Notes: generated from the letters alone by a model not told the origin. A DNA stretch of 64,000 nt from Streptomyces sp. CB02959 (GCF_002803155.1 NZ_NNBP01000030.1:1-64000), one strand, 5' to 3'; shown: positions 43,691-52,747, numbered from the stretch's first letter. Numbers and translations are program-made.

Positions 43691-43778
43691 GTCCAGGCCC
43701 CGAAGGCTGAACGCCCTGAGCCGTCCCGACATCCGCGCGCAGCCAGCACCACGCGCGAGTTCGGCGAGGTCACGGTGA
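42966..43778 (+). CDS. DUF317-like protein, possibly fused to the upstream gene
   Basis: The open frame has 270 residues from ATG 42966. The first about 40 residues are an Ala/Pro/Ser/Glu-rich linker like the C-terminal tails of other genes here. A diverged DUF317 part follows (WKIAAYESPVGERLWHATAS, TVPVEIMRVLLDSLAS, then LADAGWEHTVDGRWIRW, LQDVAFEVAHGLTQ). The linker-like start supports the view that this is the rear half of a two-domain protein separated by a frameshift from the 42425 frame. Confidence 0.55.
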   Translation: MPYSPAASTERHAEQARTPSPSGAADAQPPLATAESVEMHAAGAGDHEALLKDFLESHGEWEKWRTRSDETTLAVHESLVLRAEFVHEADPDDTQWKIAAYESPVGERLWHATASATVPVEIMRVLLDSLASTDAVEIAAGSQVSEATISDATRPLADAGWEHTVDGRWIRWQAPKDHPSGVQFDAFAAQSHHSPLPAWTFWGGGAADTPRWTLHFSPHAAASVLQDVAFEVAHGLTQRHLESRPRRLNALSRPDIRAQPAPRASSARSR

Positions 43779-43830
43779 CGTCTGGCCAAGCCTGTGGCAG
43801 CGGTCATCGCATCTGCGCCACGATGCTGAG

Positions 43831-44160
43831 ATGCACGACGAACAGGAGCCGCTGGAGGACTGGGCACGGCGACGCGAGGAACGTCAGAACGCCTCGAAGG
43901 GCAAGCGTCGCGCAGTGCCACTGACCGAAGGTCCGCACCGCGGGCAACACGTCGGCCCCAGCGCACCACGCGTGATCCAGGAATGGAACGGAACCGAGTG
44001 GCAGACGGTCAGCCTCGTCAGCGATCTCGCCGAGGCCAAGACCGTGCTGTACCTGCCGCAGCCAGCCGAACAGAAAGCCGCCGAATGGGATCGCCCCGCG
44101 CTGGGGAAAGGCCAGGGTCGACACCGGAAGCCAACCCCAGCAGAGGACCGAGAGCAGTAG
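43831..44160 (+). CDS. DUF6087-like small protein
   Basis: The protein has 109 residues from ATG 43831. It is charged and compact: EPLEDWARRREERQNASKGK, then RRAVPLTEGPHRGQHVGPSA, then RVIQEWNGTEWQTVSLVSDL. This resembles the DUF6087 family of small Streptomyces proteins with the pattern PL-W--RR...R.AVPL..G.HRG.HV.P.AP.V...W.G. Function unknown. The family name is from memory. Confidence 0.6.
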   Translation: MHDEQEPLEDWARRREERQNASKGKRRAVPLTEGPHRGQHVGPSAPRVIQEWNGTEWQTVSLVSDLAEAKTVLYLPQPAEQKAAEWDRPALGKGQGRHRKPTPAEDREQ

Positions 44161-44194
44161 CAGTCCATTCAGGGCCGCGCGGGAAGACGGCGGC

Positions 44195-44262
44195 AATATA
44201 GCGGCGGATCCCCGGTTACCGAAACCGGGGACCCGCCGAATACTTGTAGCTCCACCGCCACT
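44195..44262 (+). promoter_or_regulatory. Conserved hairpin element, copy 2
   Basis: CCCCGGTTACCGAAACCGGG is identical in sequence and loop to copy 1 at 22623. The outer stem is imperfect (GCGGATCC against GGACCCGC). The downstream flank (GAATACTTGTAGCTCCACCG) also aligns with copy 1. It lies 35 bases after the DUF6087-like gene and is followed by GAAAGG and a truncated reading frame. Confidence 0.6.
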
Positions 44263-44293
44263 TCCTGACCGCCCGTCGAAAGGCAGCACAGCG

Positions 44294-44359
44294 ACGATCC
44301 ATAACGTCACCGCCCACGACACGCACTACCTGTTCCTGGCCCGTCACGCCGCGGCGTAG
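44294..44359 (+). pseudogene. 21-codon gene remnant after hairpin copy 2
   Basis: Behind GAAAGG (44278-44283) a frame starting at ACG 44294 or ATC 44297 reads IHNVTAHDTHYLFLARHAAA and stops at TAG 44357. The stop lies inside the 3' end of the convergent nuclease gene. The layout copies that of the hairpin-plus-gene at 22716, but the gene is cut short. I read it as the broken edge where the nuclease and CRISPR region joined the conjugative element. It has no independent coding support. Confidence 0.3.
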
Positions 44360-45288
44360 CTCAGCCGGAACAGGTCCTGGGCGCGCTCCAGGTCCCGCTC
44401 GGTGCGCAGCTGCACCTCCAGGTCGCCCGTGCCATGGTGGCCGAGCCCGGTCACGTCCCGGGTAAAGCCGGACACCAGGTCCACTGCCGTCGGATCCGCT
44501 TTCAGATAGACCAGCACCTTGGTCTGCTGGGGCGGGATCAGGCAGGCGAAGTTCCGCAGCCGCTGATAGGCGCAGTACTGCTTGCGTTGCACCCGGTTGA
44601 CGCCGTCGCCCAGGCCGACGAGGACCTCGTCGACTGCCGCGGCCAGCTCGGCCATCGCACCGCCCTGCTGCCGAACCGGCGGCGCCCCGGGCGCGCGGCG
44701 GCGTACCCGCTTGACCTCAACCGAGTGGCCCGTGACCGAAGCCACGGTCTCAAGACCGAAGTGGTCGCTGCCGAAGTACCGGTAGCGCACCAGGTCGATC
44801 GAGCGCCGGTGCTCGCGTACGGCGTGCGCGTCGTAACGGGTGAAGTCGCCGGCGACGCAGATCAACCTGGGTGCGCTCCACAGGATCTGGGACGCGACCG
44901 TCACCCCGAGCCGGTCGCGGACCAGGTTCCGGAAGGCGTCCTTGTGGGCCATGAGCCAGGACATGTAGTAGAGGCCCTGGTGGATCACGCCTGCATCTGT
45001 GCCGCGCTTGAATTCCACGACCACGGGTGCATTGTTCTCGTCGATTCCCAGCGAGTCGATCCGCCCGCCATCGGCGCAGTCGATGACGTACTCGCTCGCC
45101 AGGAACCGCACCCCCAGCATCGTCTCCATGTTCGCCTCGACGAGGCACTGCACATCCGCTTCGACAGCAGCAAGACGCGGCGTGACCTCGGTCACGCCGC
45201 CGTTTGCGTTGAACAGCTTCAGGCCCGTCACCGTCCCCTCCTCGGCTACGGGTGCTGCAACAGCCGACGGTGATCGAATTGTTTCCAT
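44344..45288 (-). CDS. NucS-like/DUF5655 nuclease-domain protein
   Basis: The protein has 314 residues from ATG 45288. The middle part carries a PD-(D/E)XK-type core: GGRIDSLGIDENNAPVVVEF followed by KRG, so Asp...Glu-x-Lys. The C-terminal about 90 residues (VQRKQYCAYQRLRNFACLIP, then TKVLVYLKADP, then DLERAQDLFRLSYAAA) fit the DUF5655 domain. Such proteins occur alone or with restriction systems. The position beside the CRISPR array suggests a defence island. Whether it cuts DNA is not shown. Confidence 0.75.
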   Translation of the reverse strand: METIRSPSAVAAPVAEEGTVTGLKLFNANGGVTEVTPRLAAVEADVQCLVEANMETMLGVRFLASEYVIDCADGGRIDSLGIDENNAPVVVEFKRGTDAGVIHQGLYYMSWLMAHKDAFRNLVRDRLGVTVASQILWSAPRLICVAGDFTRYDAHAVREHRRSIDLVRYRYFGSDHFGLETVASVTGHSVEVKRVRRRAPGAPPVRQQGGAMAELAAAVDEVLVGLGDGVNRVQRKQYCAYQRLRNFACLIPPQQTKVLVYLKADPTAVDLVSGFTRDVTGLGHHGTGDLEVQLRTERDLERAQDLFRLSYAAA

Positions 45289-45462
45289 TTGACTGCTCGG
45301 AACTGTGAAGATCTTGTGAGCCGCTACCTACGCCCCGGCGGGGGGCGCTCTCGCCCCACAGAACCCAGGGGATCGGGTGATCCCACATACGTCCCAACGC
45401 AGGTCAAAGAGCGTTGGGGCAAGATGGATTCAGTGCCTTCTTAGCTCCAAGGGCTGAAGGCT

Positions 45463-48400
45463 GTTGCGATTCGTGGCGGAGGGCGACCGCCACTGTGGAG
45501 TGGTGCAGTCCGTAGACGAGCAGTCTCCTCGTGCTGCGATCTCCGGTCGCTCCGGGGACTACCGCCACGTTGACGGGCAGCCAGTCCCCGTGCGAGGCCA
45601 TCCAGATGCGATCCTCGGTCGCCCCAGAGGACCACCGCCACCGTCAGCGGCCGCCCGCTGGTCGGCGCCCCGAAGTCTTTGCGATCCCCGGTCGCCCCGG
45701 GGGCGACCGCCACCATCATCGCGGCCCAGATAGAGGCCGATTCCGGATGGTTGCGATCCTCGGCCGCCCCAGGGGGCGACCGCCACTTCTTGGGCTTCGC
45801 GTTCGGGTCGGTGTCGAAGATGCGTTGCGATCCTCGGCCGCCCCCGGGGGGGGCGACCGCCACCTGAGGTCGTAGTCGAGGACGGTGGTGGCGCGGGGGT
45901 CGTTGCGATCCTCGGCCGCCCGGGGGGCGACCGCCACTCCCGGGCCCCTCCGCCATGTCCCACCGGCTACGGCGGTTGCGATCCTCGGCCGCCCCGGGGG
46001 GGGCGACCGCCACGCTGCTCCTGGGTGCGCCCGGTCATCTCGCGGAGACGTTGCGATCCTCAGCCACCCCGGGGGCGACCGCCACCCATGCCGGTGCTGC
46101 GTTTCGAGCAGTTCCTGGTCAAGTTGCGATCCTCGGCCGCCCCGGGGGGGGCGACCGCCACCGGCGTGGCGCCACACGGCGTTGGCGAGGGCTCCGCGGT
46201 TGCGATCCTCGGCCGCCCCGGGGGGGGCGACCGCCACGCGCGAGTCCCAGGTGCGGACGCTCATGGAGATCAAGTTGCGATCCTCGGTCGCCCCGGAGGG
46301 CGACCGCCACGAAGTGCGCGGGAGCGGTGTACGGATCCACTCCGGTGTTGCGATCCTCGGTCGCCCCGAGGGCCGACCGGCACGCCTGGGGCCTGCCTCC
46401 GGCTCCTGGTGCGCCTGCTTGTTGCGATCCTCGGTCACACCGGAGGGCGCCCCGCCACAACTCCCTCCGCAGGTCTGCCATAACGGCAACAAGCGGTTGC
46501 GATCCTCGGCCGCCTGGAGGGCGACCATCACGCGGTCCCACCCTCACCTGCCCTTGACGTAATCGCCTTTGCGATCCTCGATCGCCCCGGAGGGTGACCG
46601 CCACTCGACTTCGACAAGCCCTACCCGTCGATTGTGCAGGTCATTGCGGTCCTCGGTCGCCCCGGGGAGGGATGACCGCCACTGTGCGACCCACCCGGAG
46701 CCGAACGCCTTCTCGTCGTGTTGCGATCCTCGGTCGCCCCGGGGGGGCGACCGCCACGGGCACCGCTGGGCCCCCACCAGACGGTGTCCTTGAGTTGCGA
46801 TCCTCGGTCGCCCCGGGGGGCGGCCGCCACCTGGCTCCCCCACCTCATCATCCCCTCCCCCTCGAAGGTTGCGATCCTCGGTCGCCCCGGGGGGCGACCG
46901 CCACGTTGTTGTTCGTGTTGTTGTCCGGTCTGACCTGCGGGTTGCGATCCTCGGTCGCCCCGGGGGCGACCGCCACGTCGCCTGCGGCCGCAGCTGCCGC
47001 ATCTGCCGAGCGAGTTGCGATCCTCGGTCGCCCCGGGGGGGCGACCGCCACTACAGGGCCTGCTCCCCCATGGCGGTGGGACGCAGGTTGCGATCCTCGG
47101 TCGCCCCGGGGGGCGACCGCCACGACGAGCATCGTCGACACCGGCTCCAACCTGCTCACGTTGCGATCCTCGGTCGCCCCGGGGGGCGACCGCCACCCCA
47201 TCGTCGGCTTCTTCAAGGGCATCGGAGCGGTCCTGTTGCGATCCTCGGTCGCCCCGGGGGGGCGACCGCCACCACCGACCGCCGCGGCTGCGGCGTCGGC
47301 TTCTTCACGTTGCGATCCTCGGTCGCCCCGGGGGGCGACCGCCACACGCCATCCGGTGGCCGGACGCGGTGGCCGCGGAAGTTGCGATCCTCGGTCGCCC
47401 CGGGGGGCGACCGCCACCGCCCCAGGTGCCGCCGATCACGGTCACGCTCGCGCCGTTGCGATCCTCGGTCGCCCCGGGGGGCGACCGCCACGTGGTGGAG
47501 TGCGAGGTCCCGGACGAACACCCCCTGCTGTTGCGATCCTCGGTCGCCCCGGGGGGCGACCGCCACACCGTCGCCCACCGCCACCACGACGCCTCATGGG
47601 CAGTTGCGATCCTCGGTCGCCCCGGGGGGCGACCGCCACCCGACGTCGTCGCCGTTGGTTGGGTAGCGCAGGAGGTTGCGATCCTCGGTCGCCCCGGGGG
47701 GCGACCGCCACAACTGGGTGTGAGCCCCTATCCCTCACTGGGGTAAAGGTTGCGATCCTCGGTCGCCCCGGGGGGCGACCGCCACCCGACCGGCACGGCC
47801 GCTGCCGGGACCTCCGGCCGGTTGCGATCCTCGGTCGCCCCGGGGGGCGACCGCCACACCCCATCATGCGAGGCGCCGCGCGGATAGTGGTGGTTGCGAT
47901 CCTCGGTCGCCCCGGGGGGCGACCGCCACCCCCAGGTGCCGCCGATCACGGTCACGGCGACGCCGTTGCGATCCTCGGTCGCCCCGGGGGGCGACCGCCA
48001 CCTTCGGGGTGTGGGGCGCATCGTCTTCTCCTTTCCGGGTTGCGATCCTCGGTCGCCCCGGGGGCGACCGCCACCCGCCACCGTCCACCCCACCGCGATG
48101 GCCGGCATCACGTTGCAATCCTCGGTCGCCCCGGGGGGCGACCGCCACGATCGCCTTCAGGTACACGGGACCCACCCCCGCATCGTTGCGATCCTCGGTC
48201 GCCCCGGGGGGCGACCGCCACGCGACGAGGCACGAGTCCGTCGCCGCCTCCACGAAGCCGTTGCGATCCTCGGTCGCCCCGGGGGGCGACCGCCACCCGT
48301 CGTCAAACGGGTGCCCCTCGACGCGTCGTGGCAGTTGCGATCCTCGGTCGCCCCGGGGGGCGACCGCCACTAGGGGGCACCGAGGGCGCTGGGGGTGCCG

Positions 48401-49693
48401 GAGGTTGTTGCGATCCTCGGTCGCCCCGGGGGGCGACCGCCACACATCGACGGCACGAGATCGTGGGGGCGCACTGTTGTTGCGATCCTCGGTCGCCCCG
48501 GGGGGCGACCGCCACCTGTGCAGGCCATGCTACGTACACACACTGCTGGGGGTTGCGATCCTCGGTCGCCCCGGGGGGCGACCGCCACTCGGGCAGAGGC
48601 CGCTTCGTCCGGTCGCGGAAGCGGTGTTGCGATCCTCGGTCGCCCCGGGGGGCGACCGCCACTTCGGGTGCGCTTGCTTGACATGGCTAGCGTGGGTGAG
48701 TTGCGATCCTCGGTCGCCCCGGGGGGCGACCGCCACCCCACCACCGCCAAAGCTGCTCGCTCTCGTCGGCATCGTTGCGATCCTCGGTCGCCCCGGGGGG
48801 CGACCGCCACTCGCGGCCACCGTCTTTCTGTTCCTCGGGGTCAAGGGGTTGCGATCCTCGGTCGCCCCGGGGGGCGACCGCCACACCAGGCTGCTGTCCC
48901 TCACACCGCACCGGCGCGCGTTGCGATCCTCGGTCGCCCCGGGGGGCGACCGCCACCCGGACGGTGGTCCGTTCTCGACGAGCACACCAAGCGTTGCGAT
49001 CCTCGGTCGCCCCGGGGGGCGACCGCCACCCGCCGCGACTCTGCGTAGATCTCCGAACCGGTGTGGTTGCGATCCTCGGTCGCCCCGGGGGGCGACCGCC
49101 ACCGGCATGTTTTGCGCCGCCTTCTTCTGCCGCCACGACGTTGCGATCCTCGGTCGCCCCGGGGGGCGACTGCCACCCCCACCCGCAGCGGTCGCCACCG
49201 GCGGAGCCGGAGGTTGCGATCCTCGGTCGCCCCGGGGGGCGACCGCCACCTTCCCTCCGCCCGCGCTGCCCCCATACATGACATCGTTGCGATCCTCGGT
49301 CGCCCCGGGGGGCGACCGCCACCGGCGGCGTTCGCCTGCGCGAGGCGGTCACTGCCGAGGTTGCGATCCTCGGTCGCCCCGGGGGGCGACCGCCACACGC
49401 CGGTCACGTGGGCGCTGTCGGGGGCGTATCCGATGTTGCGATCCTCGGTCGCCCCGGGGGGCGACCGCCACACTTCACCTCCCTCATCAGCCCGTTTCCC
49501 CTCTAGGGGTTGCGATCCTCGGTCGCCCCGGGGGGCGACCGCCACACCTGGTGCTCGACGACGGGGTGTTCCCCGAAATGCGGTTGCGATCCTCGGTCGC
49601 CCCGGGGGGCGACCGCCACTTTCCTACGACGGAGGCCGAGCCCGCGCCACCGAGATGTTGCGATCCTCGGTCGCCCCGGGGGGCGACCGCCAC
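45463..49693 (-). CRISPR. Type I-C CRISPR array, about 58 repeats
   Basis: The repeat is 37 bases. On the plus strand it begins GTTGCGATCCTC and ends GGCGACCGCCAC, with a 9-bp stem (GGTCGCCCC with GGGGCGACC). Spacers are 33-38 bases and the period is about 73. I count about 58 repeats and 57 spacers. Repeats are almost identical from 46867 to 49693 and decay steadily toward 45463. The decayed end is therefore leader-distal and the array is read on the minus strand, ending in the crRNA handle AGGATCGCAAC. This fits the minus-strand cas genes and the leader at 49694-49830. Long open frames within it are artefacts of the repeat. Confidence 0.98.
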
Positions 49694-49830
49694 ACTGGCT
49701 GAGCAGCGGAAACGCGACACTCGAGCCAGAGAGTTACCCGGCAGGCGGGATCAGAGATACACAGAAAGGACATTCTGCTTCGGCGTGATCCGCGTGTCGT
49801 GTGTGTGCTTGTGGTTCCGAAGCAGTGACA
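49694..49830 (-). promoter_or_regulatory. CRISPR leader
   Basis: These 137 bases lie between the cas2 stop and the first (newest) repeat. They are less GC-rich than the flanks and contain a 9-bp inverted repeat (CTGCTTCGG 49775-49783, CCGAAGCAG 49817-49825). Position and array polarity identify it as the leader with the array promoter and integration signals. The exact promoter cannot be assigned. Confidence 0.7.
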
Positions 49831-50121
49831 TCACAGGACGAGATCGTCTCGGTGTCGCTGCGCTTCGGCGATACCGAGGGTCTGGACGCTTTCGAATCCC
49901 TCATGGGGCAGACGGTAGATACGGATACTGTCACAGTCCGCGTTGACGATGCTGTCGAGCTTGCCCAGGAGCATCAGCAGGTTCTTGTCGTCGGAGACGA
50001 TTTCGAACACGGATTTCTGGACGCGAATGCCATGGCCTTCGCAGAGTTTGGCCACGCGGCGGAGGCGACGGCGGCCTTCCGGCGTGGTGGTATCAACATC
50101 GTAGGTCAGCAGCAGGTCCAC
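49831..50121 (-). CDS. cas2: CRISPR-associated endonuclease/adaptation protein Cas2
   Basis: The protein has 96 residues from GTG 50121, whose G is the last base of the cas1 stop. It shows the Cas2 ferredoxin fold start with the conserved Asp (VDLLLTYDVDTTTPEGRRRL, Asp8) and the rest of the fold (VQKSVFEIV, DSIRIYRLP). It forms the Cas1-Cas2 integration complex that inserts new spacers. Size is normal for type I-C. Confidence 0.95.
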   Translation of the reverse strand: MDLLLTYDVDTTTPEGRRRLRRVAKLCEGHGIRVQKSVFEIVSDDKNLLMLLGKLDSIVNADCDSIRIYRLPHEGFESVQTLGIAEAQRHRDDLVL

Positions 50122-51155
50122 TAGGCCGCCGTCCACGGGAGGTATCCAGGCAAGTCGCCTCGTAGATGCCGGGCAAGCAGGCGCGCCTGGATGACGGGCA
50201 GCAGGCCGGCGGGGACGTCCCTGCCAGCGATGGGGTGCTCCCATGTTTGGGTCTTCCACTCTTGCCAGGCACTGATGACGGCTTTGCGGCCATCTTCGGT
50301 GAGGCGTACGGCGCCGCCAGGTAGGTGTTCGAAGTGTTCTGCTCGGAGTTGGCGTCGGTTGAGTTGGGTGAGGGCGAAACGGTCGGCGAGGACGGGGCGC
50401 AGTTCCTCCATGAGGTCGAGGGCGAGTGCGGGTTTGCCTGGGCGGATGCCGTGGAGGTAGCCGACGTAGGGGTCGAGTCCGATCTGTTCAGTCGCTCCGT
50501 GGACAAGTCCGCGTAGGAGGCCGTAGGTAAAGGAGAGCAATGCGTTGACAGGGTCGGTGGGAGGTCTGCGGTTGCGGTGTGTGAAGGCAGAGATGCCCGC
50601 AGCGGGACGTAGGACGTGTTGGAGGGCGCCGAAGTAACAGCGAGCGGCGTTGCCTTCGATGCCCATGATGATGTCGAGGGATTCGGCAGTGGCGGTCTTG
50701 TTGAGTGCTTCGGCAAGACCTTCGGCGGCGCCTCGGATCTGCTCGCGCTGTTGGGTGGGAGTATCACGGGCCGCGCGTAGGAGGATCCAGCGACTGTTGC
50801 GGATTTTGCCGGCGACGATGTTGCGAGCGATCGCGAGCCGGGGTTCGGGTTGGTCGTGGAGATGGTGCTGGGCGTGGCGGAGGAGAACGTTTCCTTGGAT
50901 AGCTCCGTCAAGGCGGGCGAGGTAGCGGCCGCTGCGGCTCATCCAGGTGACAGGGCGGTTGTCCTGGGCGCAGCGGGTGATCAGTTCTGTGGAGAGGTTG
51001 ATGTGGCCGTAGACGACGATGCTGTCGATGCGGCGTAAGGGGAGGATTTTGCGTCCGGGTGTGTCGGGGAGGTGGACTCGGAGGCTGTCCTGGTCGAGGC
51101 GTAGGTCGGTGCCTTGGGTTTGGACGTAGAGGGTGTTGAGAAGTTCGGTGGTCAA
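50121..51155 (-). CDS. cas1: CRISPR-associated integrase Cas1, type I-C
   Basis: The protein has 344 residues from TTG 51155, which overlaps the cas4 stop (TTGA). The upstream open frame is not coding. Catalytic metal-binding residues are in place: Glu in DIIMGIEGNAARCYFGALQH, His in VGYLHGIRPGKPALALDLME, and the Asp/Glu that follow. Length equals the usual I-C Cas1 (about 343). It integrates spacers at the leader end of the array. Confidence 0.95.
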   Translation of the reverse strand: MTTELLNTLYVQTQGTDLRLDQDSLRVHLPDTPGRKILPLRRIDSIVVYGHINLSTELITRCAQDNRPVTWMSRSGRYLARLDGAIQGNVLLRHAQHHLHDQPEPRLAIARNIVAGKIRNSRWILLRAARDTPTQQREQIRGAAEGLAEALNKTATAESLDIIMGIEGNAARCYFGALQHVLRPAAGISAFTHRNRRPPTDPVNALLSFTYGLLRGLVHGATEQIGLDPYVGYLHGIRPGKPALALDLMEELRPVLADRFALTQLNRRQLRAEHFEHLPGGAVRLTEDGRKAVISAWQEWKTQTWEHPIAGRDVPAGLLPVIQARLLARHLRGDLPGYLPWTAA

Positions 51156-51820
51156 GGGACGTCGTCCTGGGAGTCGTCGAGGGTGTAGAGGTCGGTGAGG
51201 GCTTGTTGGTAGCGGCGGGTGCTGGCGAGGGCTCTGGGCATGCAGCTGGTAGCCATCGAGCAGCGTCGACAACGACTGTCGGCGGCGGGTGGGGGGAGCG
51301 AACTGGTGGAGAGCATCGTGCGCACGGTGAGGGTGAGTTGGTGTACGTGGGTGCGTAGTTCGTCGTCGACGGTGACCTTGTGGCGTCGGCGGTCGGCGGC
51401 GGAGTACACGGCGGCTTCGGGAACGCGTCGGCGGAACATTTCTTCCAGGCAGATCGCCTGTGCGGCGGCCTGGATGTCAGCAGGGCCGCCTGGGCGGTAG
51501 CGCCCGGATTTGTGCTCCACGGGGAGGATGCGGCCGTCGGCGTGGAGTTCGACGGCGTCGCAGATGCCGGTCAGTCCGTAGCTGTCGCTCCACACCGGCA
51601 GCGCGTGGAGGGTACGGACGGTTCCGCGACCTCGGTTGCCGGGAGTGTCGACACGTTGATGCAGGAGGGTGCCGCGGACGGTGGCGGCGTCATCGGCGAA
51701 GGCGTCTTCCAGGATGATCAGCCCGGACTGGCGTGGGCAGTACGCGTAGTGTTCCAGGGCAGAGAGGGGGATCTGGGCCAGATGCCCCTCCCCGCCGTCC
51801 TCGAGGGTTGGGGTGTTCAT
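51152..51820 (-). CDS. cas4: CRISPR-associated exonuclease Cas4
   Basis: The protein has 222 residues from ATG 51820, overlapping the cas7 stop by four bases. The RecB-like nuclease motif is GRILPVEHKSGRYRPG. The iron-sulfur cysteines are Cys28 (YAYCPRQSG) and the C-terminal group SRCRRCSMATSC. Cas4 trims prespacers and selects those with the right PAM together with Cas1-Cas2. Confidence 0.95.
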   Translation of the reverse strand: MNTPTLEDGGEGHLAQIPLSALEHYAYCPRQSGLIILEDAFADDAATVRGTLLHQRVDTPGNRGRGTVRTLHALPVWSDSYGLTGICDAVELHADGRILPVEHKSGRYRPGGPADIQAAAQAICLEEMFRRRVPEAAVYSAADRRRHKVTVDDELRTHVHQLTLTVRTMLSTSSLPPPAADSRCRRCSMATSCMPRALASTRRYQQALTDLYTLDDSQDDVP

Positions 51821-52689
51821 CCGATGAGGCGGATGAGGCTGACGCCGGCGGGGAGGTCGGTGTCGGCGATATCGAGCTGGTAGTCGGTGAAGGCGCGGGC
51901 GGTGGCGTCGCCGGGGCCCTTGATGGTGATGCGGTCCAGGAGTTGGCGCGCGGGGGCTTTGCCGTACTTGTCGTCGTGGGTGAAGACGTACAGGCTGCGG
52001 AGGTTGAGTTCGCCGCGGGCGGCGGCGCGGTCGTGGTCGAACATGAGGGTGAAGGCGCGCCAGAAGATCTCCAGGTCCTGGGTGGTGATGCCGGTGCGGG
52101 CGGCGAGGGGGGCGCTGAAGTGGCCTTCGCCGCGGTAGAGGCCGTAGGGGACGATGTGTTTGGTGCCCATCTCGGTGTTCTTGCCGGACTCGATGTCCTC
52201 TTGCTTGGTGGGCGTGACGCGGGTGATGCCGTATTCGAGCGGGGTGATGGGGTCTACTGAGCGAGAGAAGGTGAGTTGGAGGGGGCCTTGGACGCGGCCA
52301 GCCTGCTTGTCCTTCTTGCCGGTGGTCATGACGGCGCCGAACATGCGGACGTCGAAGAAGGTCTGGCACATCCACTGGCGGGCATCGAGCTGGCTGGCTT
52401 CGTTGCCCAGGGCGTCGGGGGCGTAAGCGCGTTCGTGCTGGGCGTTGAGGGCGGTGCCGGCTTCGACGTAGATGTCGTAGCCGGGCTGCTTGGCGTCCTC
52501 GTTGAGGAGAGCGACGGTGTTGCGGATCTTTCGCTTGAGGGCGACGTCGGTGATCAGGCCCTGGCCCGAGACCGGGTCGGTACGCGGCATGCCGCCGGCA
52601 TCTGGGTCGCCGTTGGGGTTGGAGTCGCGGGCCTCGATGAGGAACACGAAGTCCATCTTGCGGTTCGGGTCAAGGTGCGCTGCAGTCAT
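51817..52689 (-). CDS. cas7: Cascade backbone protein Cas7 (Csd2), type I-C
   Basis: The protein has 290 residues. The RAMP-like N-terminus DFVFLIEARDSNPNGDPDAG and the GLITDVALKRKIRN motif are those of Csd2/Cas7c. Several copies line the crRNA in Cascade. It lies 58 bases after cas8c and is translationally coupled to cas4. Confidence 0.95.
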   Translation of the reverse strand: MTAAHLDPNRKMDFVFLIEARDSNPNGDPDAGGMPRTDPVSGQGLITDVALKRKIRNTVALLNEDAKQPGYDIYVEAGTALNAQHERAYAPDALGNEASQLDARQWMCQTFFDVRMFGAVMTTGKKDKQAGRVQGPLQLTFSRSVDPITPLEYGITRVTPTKQEDIESGKNTEMGTKHIVPYGLYRGEGHFSAPLAARTGITTQDLEIFWRAFTLMFDHDRAAARGELNLRSLYVFTHDDKYGKAPARQLLDRITIKGPGDATARAFTDYQLDIADTDLPAGVSLIRLIG

Positions 52690-52747
52690 GTGCTGTTGCT
52701 CCTAAGTCGTGAAGAAGGTTGTGGGGCCCGTTGGATGTGCGACGGCT

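Noticed and set aside
45322..45360. A further degenerate CRISPR repeat before 45463
   Set aside because: CGCCCCGG and GGGGGGCG occur in suitable order, but the ends of the repeat are not recognisable and the expected intermediate repeat is absent. It is too weak to extend the array.
46594..49946. Long open frames of 600-700 codons across the array
   Set aside because: Their translations are the same repeat-encoded motifs (such as CDPRSPRGATAT and AILGRPGGRPP) cycling through frames. They arise because the repeat has no stop in most frames and are not genes.
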